Positions 11,595-23,230 of a stretch of DNA of 64,000 nucleotides are shown one piece after another. Position 1 is the stretch's first letter, and every line of letters starts with the position of its first letter. The notes beneath the pieces are model-generated. The model had not been told where the DNA came from, did no database searches, and saw nothing but the letters and a program-made list of their open reading frames with translations. A program made the position numbers and the translations under genes. The stretch lies in the NCBI GenBank assembly GCA_030549335.1, contig CM060189.1, positions 54,430,953 through 54,494,952 on the forward strand, in the 5' to 3' direction. Source of the stretch: Pontederia crassipes. Lineage: Eukaryota > Streptophyta > Magnoliopsida > Commelinales > Pontederiaceae.

Positions 11595-12090
11595 TGTACT
11601 AGTTTATACATTTTTACTCTTAGCAAATCTTTTCTTAAGGATCTCAAGAAAATTTTTGAAAATTTTTATTGTGTCTACTTCTAATATAGTACCCCTATTT
11701 GCTTTTAGAATGACATGCTTGATTACCATGTGATCGCTCCCATTTTCAATATCCCTCCTTTCATCAAAGGTACTCGCATTAATAATTTCAATGGGTTTGA
11801 TGATCCTCAAGCATAGTCCAAAAAATGGCTCCAACAGTGATGTTAATATTAATACTCTCTCGTCATGTCTTAAAGTTTGTGCCATTTAACATGAGAATAA
11901 AGTTGATGCTCACATTGATATTAGTGATAGATGAAAAAGCTGATAGAGAATAAAATAAGCATAAGTATCATATTATGCAATAATAAAAATTTAAACATGA
12001 GAAACCTCATCATAAGATATCGATACGACAATAATATATAGTATTTGAGTAGAAATATTAACTTGAAAGTGATATTTTAATCATGATAAT
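11595..12090. other. AT-rich sequence without a recognised feature
   Basis: This stretch lies between the target duplication of one solo LTR and the start of the next. It contains short open frames only and no codon pattern, repeat or motif that I recognise. ATAAT at its end is the target site of the following LTR. Confidence 0.4.
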
Positions 12091-13316
12091 TGTAATATCC
12101 TAAATATAATTTGCATATAATCATATGTATTAATATTATATCATATGATTGATAAGCAATGTGATATATGTGTTAAGACATGAATTGTAACTCAAAGTGT
12201 TTGATTGCAGATATTGGCAAAAATTCATCTAAGGCATGAAAACATTATTTTCGAAAATGTGAAAAATTCAAAAAAAAATGTCTCGGATAATTGATCTCAT
12301 ATGTGAAGGCATGAAAAGTGATTTTTAATAATAAATTTTAGGTGATGTTTTAATTAGGTAAGATGAAGTCGCAAAATAAGAAAATATGTAAAGTCATGAT
12401 TTTTTTCCGATAAAAAATTAGATTTCGATTTATTAATTCTTTATTTTTATAAATATTTTATTTGAATCCAAATGGGTGTAGTTTCTTATTTACAACTCCC
12501 ATTTTGACCGATCTTAAATTGGTTGCTCCTCAACCTTATCTACTATAACTCAGACTTCTCATTCCATTCAAAACTTGGAAGCGAAGATCTCATAGAAACC
12601 ATCAAGGGAAAATGGAAGGAAAGAAGGAGCTTTATAATTCTCAACCTACGGTGAGTCCTTCTATGATCCTTTTAGTGGTTAGAATTAGATAATTGTAAAC
12701 TAAGGTTTATGTGAATCTTTCCTATTTTCTTCCCTCGCTGATTTTAGTTAACTATGGGGGACACTCAAAGTTTTTCATGAACAAGAATAAATGCTAGGTA
12801 TAGAAAATTTGTTCCCAAAACTTTAGTAGATGATTTGCATATCTTCAGGTTATTAAAAAATTATGAAATTTACTCAAATTGATTCCCTTTGAATCTACTT
12901 TCATTGAGCTATGAAATCAAGTCAACTAGATGTCTATGGCAAAAGTTATGTTCTCATCTTTAAGGTGCTATCATTTTGTCCATCGAAATTGTATCTGATT
13001 TTATAAATATGTATTAAATTCAATATATTATTGAATTATTTGATCATTTATGATCTTCACATCCAATTGGAATCTGGTGAAAAGGTTTTGTATAATGTAA
13101 GTAATAAATACTTAATCAAACCCTACTCAATTTGTCAGAATGAAATTTAGGACATATCATATTAGTATTTATTAAATTTGTTGTGCTCAGTTCAAAAGGA
13201 TATAAAATTTAGAAATTTTATGAGTTATACATTAGGAAGTCTAATTTTAGGAAAAATTTTAAGTATTAGAATGAGAGTTGTTACTAATTGACATAATTAA
13301 TAAAAGGACTTAATGG

Positions 13317-13497
13317 GCGTGTCCCTCCTTTAAAGGAGGGACACAGTGTCTCCCCTCTTTTTATTCATCAGATTAAGAATTAATGAATCAGATTCAAAGT
13401 CTTTAAATGGAAATGAATAAAATAAGGTCCATAGATTTCTAATCCAACGGATAAAAGCATAGGAGACACGATGTCCCTTCTTTAAATAGGGGACACC
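13317..13497. mobile_element. MITE-like element with about 35-bp inverted ends
   Basis: The left end reads GTGTCCCTCCTTTAAAGGAG followed by GGACACAGTGTCTCC. The right end read inward gives GGTGTCCCCTATTTAAAG followed by AAGGGACATCGTGTCTCC. The ends are imperfect inverted repeats around an AT-rich centre. The element is absent from the sister LTR at 25422-28253, which supports insertion. No clear target duplication is visible, so the superfamily is open (Mutator-like or other). Confidence 0.6.
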
Positions 13498-14393
13498 TTC
13501 ATTTTTTCCTTAATAAAATCAAGGTCACTTAGTTTGTCAGAACACAATAACATCAAGAAAGTTAAGTTAAATGCTGATTTTTCTGAAGGAAATAAAATAT
13601 GAAACTTTTGCAAATTAATATTTCTATAATATGAAACTATGCAAAATTATGATGAAAATATTTGATTATGAATAACATAATATATAGATTTTCCTTGACT
13701 AGATATGCAACCTATCATAATATAAGGACAACTCTTATGATAAATAATTACTTAGTTTATTAGAGTAAAGGCATAAGTGTTATATAACCTTTGTAATTAT
13801 TTATGTTTCTTCTGTGATATATTAGTGTTGAGAACATGGTAGTGATATGATTGTTATTATTATGATTATAGGACTAGATGAGTAAAGTAAGAAAAAAAAT
13901 GTGAAAATCTTTTGATTTGTACTCACAAAAGGTTAGTTGGTTTTTCATATTCTATGTATTCACCTATTATGAATTCGGAGTGACATTGGTGTTATACGTA
14001 TTGAGTATGTTTTTCTTTTTTACGAAAGGTATGTTTGAATGATTGATTCATTGATTGTACATTTAAAAAGCATATGTAAATATATTATAAATTGATATTG
14101 GAAAGTGCAACCCTTTTTCGATTAAAAGAACGATTGATATGATTCATCTTTTAATATTTGAGATAAGATTATTCATGATGAATCATTCATCTACATCTAT
14201 TTGTATCATGCATTTTCATGTATGATGGTTAGACCTAAGTGCTACATTGATCATTATTCACGATGGGACCCACCTATCGTTCTGTTTCTTAAAATGGGAT
14301 GAGATAGGCTAGAGCTAAGGGGTCGTTCCATAAGAGGCAATCTAGATAGATTATCGATTATTTTATTTAAAATTTCCAAGGTCCAACATATTA

Positions 14394-14892
14394 CCTCGTT
14401 TGGCTACCCTCATTACTAGTAATTTTAATTACTCTGATAATCTTAATTATCACCTCACTGTAATCTAGATAGCAGGCAGGGGAGGTGACTTTCCAGATTA
14501 CCAATTGGTGGAAATGCATTTTGACAAAAATATCCATTCAATTATTTTTTTATTTTAAATATTTTATTAATAAATAAATATCATTAACTTCATCATCTTT
14601 ATTATTTGGAATCTTTTACAAATAACTATTAATTTTGTCTCATCTTATATATATATATATTCACTTTTATCTCTTTTTATTTATTTATTTATAATAATAT
14701 TATATTAAAATATACATTAATTTTTAGGGGTATTTTAGTAATTCTTTAACTATATGTTTTTTACTATTATTCACATTATCAGTACTTACTAAACACTATG
14801 ATGTAATATTACCGGTAATTCAAATAGTGGTAATTTATCTAAGTGGTGATCTAAATTACCACTTAATTGAATGGTAATGCGACAAACGATCC
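14394..14892. mobile_element. PIF/Harbinger-type MITE, 499 bp
   Basis: It is flanked by the 3-bp duplication TTA (14391-14393 and 14893-14895), the target preference of PIF/Harbinger. The left end CCTCGTTTGGCTACCC and the inverted right end GGATCGTTTGTCGCATTACC share the TCGTTTG core typical of Tourist-like MITEs. Subterminal parts also match (TAATTTTAATTAC against TGGTAATTTAGATCACC). It has no coding capacity. It lies inside family-H solo LTR copy 1 and is missing from copy 2. Confidence 0.7.
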
Positions 14893-15516
14893 TTAAGTGT
14901 CATGCAGAGCTAAGTGCTACATCGTGAGAAATTATGATGGGAGTCACCTCTAGAATATGTATGAACTACCTCTAGAGTCCACCTATCACTATTTGATTTA
15001 TTCTCCGAAAGAGATAGATAGAATGGAGCTAAGTGTTATATTGCTAATCATGATTAGAGCCATATCTAGAGTCCATCTATTGACTATGCAAGCTAACCAC
15101 TTAGTGATATGTGCATTCATATGAGAGTGTTACATATACATAGACATTTTTTATATATGTTTTGAATGATATTAATTGCAATTTGAGTGTGACTTTTAAT
15201 TAGAAGGTTGTATATGTAATTACTAAATGTACGAAAATACTTGTTTTGATATTATGATTATTTCATGCCATTTTATGACAATATGAATTAATTATTTGGT
15301 AACACACATGCTATGAGTTGTCAATTTACCGAGCTATTTTGCTCACTTTATTATTTTTATATTAATATAAATCTTTGGCGATCGCGCAAGGTGATAACTT
15401 TAGAAGGGTTCTTTAATACGCTTGGTGGTAAAATGAGAAATGTTATGTCTACTGTCCTTTTATTAGGATGTCGAGAGAGTTGTTTATGTTTATTATTTAA
15501 GTTAAATTTATCTTTC

Positions 15517-17672
15517 TGTAACACCCCGAATTTCACCCCCAAATTGTTAAGGACAATTTGACCATTCGGTTGTGTTAGCCCGTTCGCCATCACATAATCA
15601 TAATAAAAATATAATTTTCATCTATTATAGCGGAAGCATAAAACCAATTAAATATGAAAAAATACTTTCAATAAAAATGCGGAAAACTTCATGAAACATC
15701 AAAAGTATGATTATAGAATTGAAAACATCTTTAAACATCATTACTAATAACAATTAAAACATTGGGAATCCATAATAAAAAACATCTCTTTAAAACATAG
15801 ACAAAAGACTCTAAGATAGTTAACTCTTAACATCCTAGACCATTGTGCAATCTTATTCGTCGTGAGCTGAGCGCCCATCCATCCAAATCACTATGCACCT
15901 GCACGAATCCAGGGTGTAAAAGTTTCCCTGTTAGAGTATGTAAAGGCCATGCATGCAATGATATGATCATAAACAGGATATTACATGATATAAAAGAAGT
16001 AACAATATGCATGTCATGTCTTAATATATGATCTACATGTCAATCATTAGCATCATTCTATCATCATGCATATAAGTAGTGTGGAAGACATGTAATCATC
16101 ATCATGCTTATAGTATGAGCATTCATAACAATCATTCATTCAATCCATAGGCATATAAGTGAGATACACTTACCATAACTATTGCCTTCATAATTCTCCT
16201 CAGGGTTGCTTTATAACCCTTTGGACTTCTACTTTCGTGGGACATCATTCCATAACTTTCCTCGGGATTGCTTTATAACCCTTTGGACTTCCACTTTCGT
16301 AGGACATCATTCCATTCGATCGATCATTGTCCCATTTCTATTAATGTTATATCTTCCGATAGTTGGGACTTATGTCATTGCCCTCTCAATAGGCTAGCTA
16401 GGCCTAGGAGCTAATGCTCCCCTCTCACCCGAAGGTGACATCAGAACGCACACACCGTTGCCGATGCATGTAACGACCATTCTAGACTCTCACCCGAGGA
16501 TGACATCGGAATGACACACCGTTATCGATGTGTGTAACGATCATTCCGGACAATTATCTGATAAAGGGCCATAGAGGGTCGACATGTAACATCATCCACA
16601 ACTGGGTTCATTATGCTTTGCAATCAACAAATAATTTACGTCGCTCAGTCTTCAAATTTTAACCTAGTTACCGCTGTCCATGCATGTCGTGTATCTAGGT
16701 TCATATACAATCATCAATCAATAATACCTTATAAATAACATAAATATATCATACATCAGTTTTCTGATATGTCACTAAAATATTAATAACTTAACCTATA
16801 CTTATTCTTTTCAGATGATTCAAATTTTCACAGAAAGATAACATGGACCTTTAACTTGAAAATAAATTTCAATTCCTAATTCAATATTTCCAATTTACTA
16901 TGTATTTTACAATTTGGTCTCGCTGTTACCCGAGACAGCATGATATCAGTCCGATGTTTGGATCATAATGATTGTTCTACAACTCCAAATCATATGAAAC
17001 CAATTTCTATGGAAACTAGACTTATAGAGATTTCCATACATATATCATATGTAATTTTTGGATAAGTAAAACCTATCCAAATAATTGTTGCAAATACAGT
17101 CACGAATTTCCGAGACAGCATGACACCAGTCCGATGTTTGGATCATTACTATTTGTATACAACTCCAAACCATATGAAATTAATTTATGTGGAAACTAGA
17201 CGTCGAGACCTTTCCATTCATATATTATTTGTAATTTTGGATAAGTAAAACCTATCCGAATAATTATTACAAAACACTCACGAATTTAATAGATTATGCA
17301 ACAAAAATCATGAAACATTCAATCATGCAAATCCTTATTTATGCAACCCTCAATCAAAATCCCTACAAGAACAAGGTGTTCTTGAATCTCTCAATCTAAA
17401 TAAAACATCATTGATAGGGGAGAGAGAGGGGTTTGGATCCCCTTTACATACCTTGATTTTAGATCTTCCTCCTCTTTCTTCCTCTTCTTCTTCCTCTTTT
17501 TCCTTCTCCCTGATCTCCTCTTTCTTCTTTCTCAAACCCTAGCCGCCAAGATGTGGAGAACAATGAGAGAAAGAGAGAAAAGAGATGCCTTATATAGGGG
17601 AAAATCATGAGAGTTTGGACAAAAGTCCAAATTGCCCTTAAATGAAAATTTGAGAAAATTTGGGGTTTTACA
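15517..17672 (-). repeat. 3' LTR of the reverse chromovirus
   Basis: In element sense it starts TGTAAAACCCC and ends CGGGGTGTTACA. It is 2,156 bp, 236 bp longer than its partner. Much of the difference is a tandem duplication with a 180-bp period (16931 and 17111, each beginning CGAGACAGCATGA), of which the partner keeps only one shortened unit. A TATATA box on the minus strand lies at 17591-17596, followed by a purine-rich leader. Two further near-copies of TTGCTTTATAACCCTTTGGA occur near 16208 and 16269. Confidence 0.9.
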
Positions 17673-17709
17673 TCCTTCCCCACTTAAAAGAAAATTCGTC
17701 CTCGAATTT
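17673..17709 (-). promoter_or_regulatory. polypurine tract of the reverse chromovirus
   Basis: On the minus strand the sequence TTCGAGGACGAATTTTCTTT runs into TAAGTGGGGAAGGA directly before the LTR start TGTAAAACC. It is a classic plus-strand primer tract and shares its TTCGAGGACGAATTTT part with the element at the window start. Confidence 0.85.
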
Positions 17710-18028
17710 CATAGAATCTTATATAATAGATCTCTTCATCCCCGTTGCTCAACTTATCTTTTGATTCTCATATACACCGACATGACCTCTCTCTTTTCGA
17801 CATTCAATGCGTATTCCTCGGTGACCTCACCTTAGCGGCTTTTGCATTTCGTCTTCATTAGTCGATCACCATCACTTACTATTCTAAGATTTCCGTGAGA
17901 ATCTCATATCTCTAATCAATCTTAAGAAGTTTAGATCATTCTTGAGCCACATTTTTATTTTGCAACTCTAATTATTAACTTAATTTTAAATAAAAACCTC
18001 TCATCTTCGTCACTTAGTTGAAAGTCTT

Positions 18029-19168
18029 TTAGTGGCTTTTATTAACTACTTCAAGGTCTTTTAGTGGCTTGGGTTGAAAGTCACTCTTGACAATACTTGC
18101 TAGAATTCCTCTGCAATCTTTATTTAGCAACTTAGTTGCCTTCATGGAGGAAATCATCATCTTCTTTTTCTTTGATGAAATTTCGCGAACAATCATAGAA
18201 CTTCCATCTTTCTTGTCTATTTGTACCTTCTTCTCTCGGCATCTCAAATAGGCATTATGGTAAGATAAACAATTTATGCCTAGAATAACATTGTATCCTA
18301 TCATAGGTAGCACTATCAGATCATTAGAGTAATTTCACTCCTACGATCATGACTGATGTCTCCGGGAGATATTGTCTGGTTGAGAATCTCCCAAAAGGCA
18401 TTGCTATATCTAGTTGCCACCTCATATTCACTCTCTCAACATTCAACAATCCAGCAAATGTCAATGATATGAAAGAGTGAGTAGCACCAAAATCGAACAA
18501 TACATTTGCATAGTGATATGTGATAAGTAGATTATCTTAGATCACATCATTGGACTTCTGGGTCTCATCCACTTGCATGGTGTAGACCCTTCTAGGTGCT
18601 CTATGTGGGCCTTTAGCTTTACCTTTGCCCTTATCTTGGTACTCTCGGGCTTCTTCTCATTGCAGTCCTTAACAAGGTGGCCTAGCTTGCCATAATTCAG
18701 GCAAGCTCTTGACTTCATCCTGCACTCACCAGGATGGAACTTGTGGCAAAAGGAACAAGGTTTGTGTCCCTGTCCACTGTCACCTCTGGAGTAAGGCTTG
18801 GAGTCTTTGTACTTCTTTCTTTTGTCTTTCATCCGATCCTTCCTAACTCCTTGCCTTGTTCATGTTTCTTTCGTTCATCAATCTCCTTAGTCAAGTTGGT
18901 TGTCATGGAGATAGCTCTTGCTATTGTCTCAAGGTTCCCACACTTCACATTGATCCTCAAGCAAGTATTCAGCCCCCTTCAAGAAGTGGTCTACCCTGAT
19001 TTTCTCATCTCCTTTCAGAGGACTGTACCTCTCAAGCTCTAGGAACTTGTTGAGGTACTGTTCAACAGACATGTTTCCTTGCTGCAATTTCATGAATTCA
19101 GCAACCTTCTTCCTTTGTGGTATTGCCACATCAAGTTGCCATTTCGTACTTTCCATCTTGACATTCAA
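18029..19168 (-). pseudogene. gag-protease remnant of the reverse chromovirus
   Basis: Three open pieces in element order together cover gag and protease. At 19168-18929 is a capsid segment with the typical FMKLQQGNMSVEQYLNKFLE pattern, ending in a stop. At 18832-18542 is the nucleocapsid with CSFCHKFHPGEC and a zinc knuckle CLNYGKLGHLVKDC, whose second cysteine is tyrosine. The protease active site at about 18486-18494 reads FDFGATHSF where the family has DSG. At 18313-18029 is the protease tail with LGINCLSYHNAYLRC. Stops, the damaged knuckle and the damaged active site show that it is non-functional. Everything downstream of the protease is deleted, and the sequence runs into the 3' untranslated region. 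Confidence 0.88.
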
Positions 19169-19601
19169 TTAACATTCTATTCGCCTTTGTGAAAATTGAA
19201 TTTCACTATAGGTTCTCTAATCATTTTATAGCCTTTGGACTAAGTAATTTTGTTCAATTGTCATGAACAAATATGCATACTATTTTGGGCAATTTCTTAT
19301 CACATGTCCATTATTTTAACGACTCACAATGAGATTTACATCTCTATTGTTACATATTGACCATATTCAATTTGACAATACTATCAATCGAGAATGCAAT
19401 AATTAGCATTCTCATTGGAAGACTGTTCCGCTTCCATCATTAACATAACAATAATTACCCAACATAAGTTAGTTAATTTAAAAATACAATAAGTGGCACA
19501 ATATTTACATACTCTTAACTTTGGATGGCTGCTCATGACGACTGCACATGGACTTAGACTCTTAATAATTTTATAACATACTTAGCATAGGTCCTAAGCA
19601 T

Positions 19602-19613
19602 GTTCTGATACCA
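19602..19613 (-). promoter_or_regulatory. tRNA-Met-type primer-binding site
   Basis: On the minus strand TGGTATCAGAAC starts three bases inside the 5' LTR boundary. It matches the usual initiator-Met primer site TGGTATCAGAGC except for one base. It fixes the 5' LTR as the copy at 19617-21536. Confidence 0.9.
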
Positions 19614-19616
19614 AAC

Positions 19617-21536
19617 TGTAACACCCCGAATTTCACCCTCAAATTGCTAATGACAATTTGGCCATTCGACTGTGTTAGTCCGTTCGCCATCACATAATCA
19701 TAATAAAAAATATGATTTTCATCTATTATAGCAAAAGCATAAAACCAATTAAATATGACAAAATACTCTTTCAATAAAAATGCGGAAAACTTCATGAAAC
19801 ATCAAAAGTATGATTATAAAATTGAAAACATCTTTAAACATCATTACTAATAACGATTAAAACACTGGGAATCCATAATAAAAAACATCTCTTTAAAACA
19901 TAGACAAAAGACTCTAAGACAGTTAACTCTTAACATTCTAGACCATTGTGCAATCTGATTCGTCATGAGCTGAGCCGCCATCCATCCAAATCACTATGCA
20001 CCCGCACGGATCCAGGGTGTAGAGGTTTCCCTGTTAGAGTATGTAAAGGCCATGCATGCAATGATATGATCCTAAACAGGATACTACATGATATGCATCA
20101 TCTTTATATAAAAGAAGTAACAATATGCATGCCATGTCTTAATATATGATCTACATGTCAATCATTAGCATCATTCTATCATCATGCATATAAGTAGTGT
20201 GGAAAACATGTATTCATCATCATGCTTATAGTATGAACATTCATAACAATCATTCATTCAATCCATAGGCATATAAGTGAGATACACTTACCATAACTAT
20301 TGCCTCCATAACTCTCCTCAGGGTTGCTTTATAACCCTTTGGACTTCCACTTTCGTGGGACATCATTCCATAACTTTCCTCGGGGTTGCTTTATAACCCT
20401 TTGGACTTCCACTTTCGTGGGACATCATTCCATTCGATCGATCATTGGCCCATTTCTATTAATGTTATATCTTCCGATAGTTGGGACTTATGTCATTGCC
20501 CTCTCAATAGGCTAGCTAGGCCTAGGAGCTAATGCTCCCCTCTCACCCGAAGGTGACATAGAACGCACACACCGTTGCCGATGCATGTAACGATCATTCT
20601 ATACTCTCACTCGAGGGTGACATCGGAATGACACACCGTTATCGATGTGTGTAACGATCATTCCGGACAAATATCTGATAAAGGGCCAAAGAGGGTCGAC
20701 ATGTAACATCATCCACAACTGGGTTCATTATGCTTTGCAATCAACAAACAATTTACGTCGCTCAGTCTTCAAATTTTAACCTAGTTACCGCTGTCCATGC
20801 ATGTCGTGTATCTAGGTTCATATACAATCATCAATCAATAATACCTTATAAATAACATAAATATAACATATATCAGTTTTTTGGTCTGTCACTAAAATAT
20901 TAATAACTTAACCTATACTTGTTCTTTTCAGATGATTCAAATTTTCACAGAAAGATAACATGGACCTTTAACTTGAAAATAAATGTCAATTCCTAATTCA
21001 ATATTTCCAATTTACTATATGTTTTACAATTTGGTCTCGCTGTTACCCGAGACAGCATGATATCAGTCCGATATTTGGATCATAACGATTGGTCTACAAC
21101 TCCAAATCATATAAAACCTATCTGAATAATTATTACAAAACAGTCACGAATTTAATAGATTATCCAACAAAAATCATGAAACATTCAATCATGCAAATCC
21201 TTATTTATGCAACCCTCAATCAAAATCCCTACAAGAACAGGGTGTCCTTGAATCTCTCAATCCAAACAAAACATCATTGAGATGGGAGAGAGGGGTTTGG
21301 ATCCCCTTTACATACATTGATTTTAGATCTTCCTCCTCTTTCTTCCTCTTCTTCTTCCTCTTTTTCCTTCTTCATGATCTCCTCTTTCTTCTTTCTCAAA
21401 CCCTAGCCGCCAAGATGTGGAGAACAATGAGAGAAAGAGAGAGAAGAGATGCCTTATATAGGGGAAAATCATGAGGGTTTGGATCAAAGTCCAAATTGCC
21501 CTTAAATGAAAATTTGAAAAAATTTGGGATTTTACA
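19617..21536 (-). repeat. 5' LTR of the reverse chromovirus
   Basis: In element sense it starts TGTAAAATCCC and ends CGGGGTGTTACA. It is 1,920 bp and nearly identical to the 3' LTR at 15517-17672 apart from scattered substitutions and a shortened copy of the 180-bp duplicated segment (near 21048). A minus-strand TATATA at 21455-21460 precedes a purine-rich leader. The high LTR similarity indicates a fairly recent insertion. Confidence 0.9.
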
Positions 21537-21765
21537 CTTTCATATCGAAAATAAAGTTGTTTTGTGTAATGTAAAATTTAAGGAGGTTGGTTTGCTCTGA
21601 ATGAACATCTTAAAATTAATTGCATGATTTGTTTATTAACATTGTCATTATTTATGTTATATAAAGAGAATTTTACCACACATTTTCTTAATTTCATTTG
21701 ATCATCAGTATTTAATCGCAAACTCCGTATTAAACCACGATCTAAATTGGGATCTTGTCAATAAC

Positions 21766-22304
21766 AAAAATTGATAACAAAATAATATGTCAACTAATAA
21801 TTTTTTCTTAGAATCAATTTATTACTTTATATGTAGCACTAAATATTATCACAAATATTACTATTATTGTATATATTATATTTTCAAATATTAAGCTTTT
21901 GTTGTGCCACTCAATATTTGACTAGTAACATGTAAGTTATTATTTATTGTTAAAATAAAACAAACTTTACAAAAGAAACTACTTGATAATATATTGTGTA
22001 ATAATAATTTATTTTAAAATATATAAGACACCCATATTTATTTTCTAATTTATTAATAATAATGATGATTACAAGACATACAAATATTGAATTATTTTCT
22101 TAACCATATATCAATCACTAGGTACTACATAACAAATGACCCTAAAGATTGCGCAATAAAAGAAATTATAACAATTCAAGAAATAGGACAAACGATCAAG
22201 CAAGGTCCATTTTATTTAATAATCTTACATATGAATGATAGACGAAAGAAATAAAATCAATAATTTTTTAACTAATTAATTTATCTCATCAATGAGTGAT
22301 TATA
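21766..22304. other. AT-rich spacer without a recognised feature
   Basis: This lies between the H solo LTR and the next LTR start. It has very high AT content and no coding or repeat structure visible to me. Confidence 0.4.
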
Positions 22305-22944
22305 TGTAACACACCGTGTCAAAAAAAAATGGGAAAGCTGAAGAGTCTCGGTCAAGCTTCCCCTCCTCCTCCCCTTTTTTTCTTTTCATGTTGTTTCTCC
22401 TTACTCTTCTCTTTCCCCTTGTCTTTATCATTTGGTCTCTTCTTCTTGTCCATCCTTCTCTCTCCCTACCATTTGTGTTCCCAAGGGCAGCACTTCCAAG
22501 GCGAGATTTCCTTCTTCTCCAAGGTAGAAGGCCAAGGATCAGACCTCCTCTACAAAAGTCATGACTCCTTCCTCCTCTCTCATTTTTTCTCCACTCCACA
22601 CTCTCTCACTCGGTTTCCCTTCTTCTCCAGCATACGCGGACAGCAAGACGGAGGGGCACCGCGGCAACCCTCCCAAGCGCATGCAACGTTGGACTGATCC
22701 ATTTCCGATGTTGAACCTCCGCATGCTCTACTCACGTGTTCCCTACACCTGTCGAATTGAATGCATGCTAGAAAAGTTTGATTCCATGTTAGAAATTTCT
22801 CGTCCTTGTGATAATGCCTAGAACTATTCGTGCATGTTATAGATCATAGACATTCAGATGACTCACTCTAGTAGTATAATGACTCTTAATGTGTTGCACC
22901 GGCGATCACCGAAGAGAACGGAAACAAATCTAGCCTCGGCATGA

Positions 22945-23230
22945 AAGAACCCGGCCCAGGTTCAATGAAACCCGGCCCTGGTCATGTCCAGCCGGACCGA
23001 GTTCCACCGAACTTGGCCTGGGTCCGCCATTAACACTAAGCTCGAGCTCGGCGTGAACCAGGAACTCGGCCCGGGTTCGTCGCGGAGAAGACGATCGGGT
23101 GAGTCGCTTGCCCCAACCCGATCGTTTTCCCGACTTGGCCTGGTATAACCCACACCCGTCCCGGGTTCCACTTGGTTTTTTCGAGACCGATTCTTGTTGA
23201 AGCTCGGCCCAGGTTCCACCTATACCCGGC
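22945..23230 (+). repeat. GC-rich AACCCGGCCCGAGTTC motif cluster, second site
   Basis: At least eight variants such as AACCCGGCCCAGGTTC and AACTCGGCCCGGGTTC occur here, with outliers near 23465, 23515 and 25045. They lie downstream of the CT-rich leader, in LTR sense orientation. The surrounding sequence differs from the other clusters at 10660 and 36925. Confidence 0.8.

Larger units (their letters stand above)
15517..21536 (-). mobile_element. complete but pol-deleted Tekay-like chromovirus, 6,020 bp
   Basis: Two LTRs (15517-17672 and 19617-21536) flank an internal region of under 2 kb. The 5-bp target duplication CTTTC is perfect (15512-15516 and 21537-21541). Reading minus, the order is 5' LTR, primer-binding site, gag, zinc knuckle, protease, polypurine tract, 3' LTR. 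Reverse transcriptase, RNase H and integrase are missing. The end of its protease region (DCRGILASIVKS) matches the element at the window start ([12 protein letters not shown]), placing both in one lineage. It is inserted in the H solo LTR. It could move only with proteins supplied in trans, and its gag and protease are also damaged. Confidence 0.9.
12091..21760 (+). mobile_element. solo LTR (family H, copy 1), split by a nested 6-kb retrotransposon
   Basis: It starts TGTAATATCCTAAATATAAT and ends GGGATCTTGTCA, with a near-perfect 5-bp flank duplication (ATAAT at 12086-12090, ATAAC at 21761-21765). The LTR occupies 12091-15516 and 21542-21760; between them lies the reverse element at 15517-21536. 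A second copy of the same family at 25422-28253 aligns over start, middle and end (for example AACACACATGCTATGAG against AACACATAGGCTATGAG, and the TAAATTGG end). After removing the nested element and two MITEs, it is about 3.0 kb against 2.83 kb for copy 2. It is AT-rich and has no coding sequence. I cannot assign the family to Gypsy or Copia. Confidence 0.8.

Noticed and set aside
22296..22821. Several overlapping frames of 60-130 codons on both strands
   Set aside because: CT-rich LTR leader gives open frames in many phases at once; none has a protein signature.
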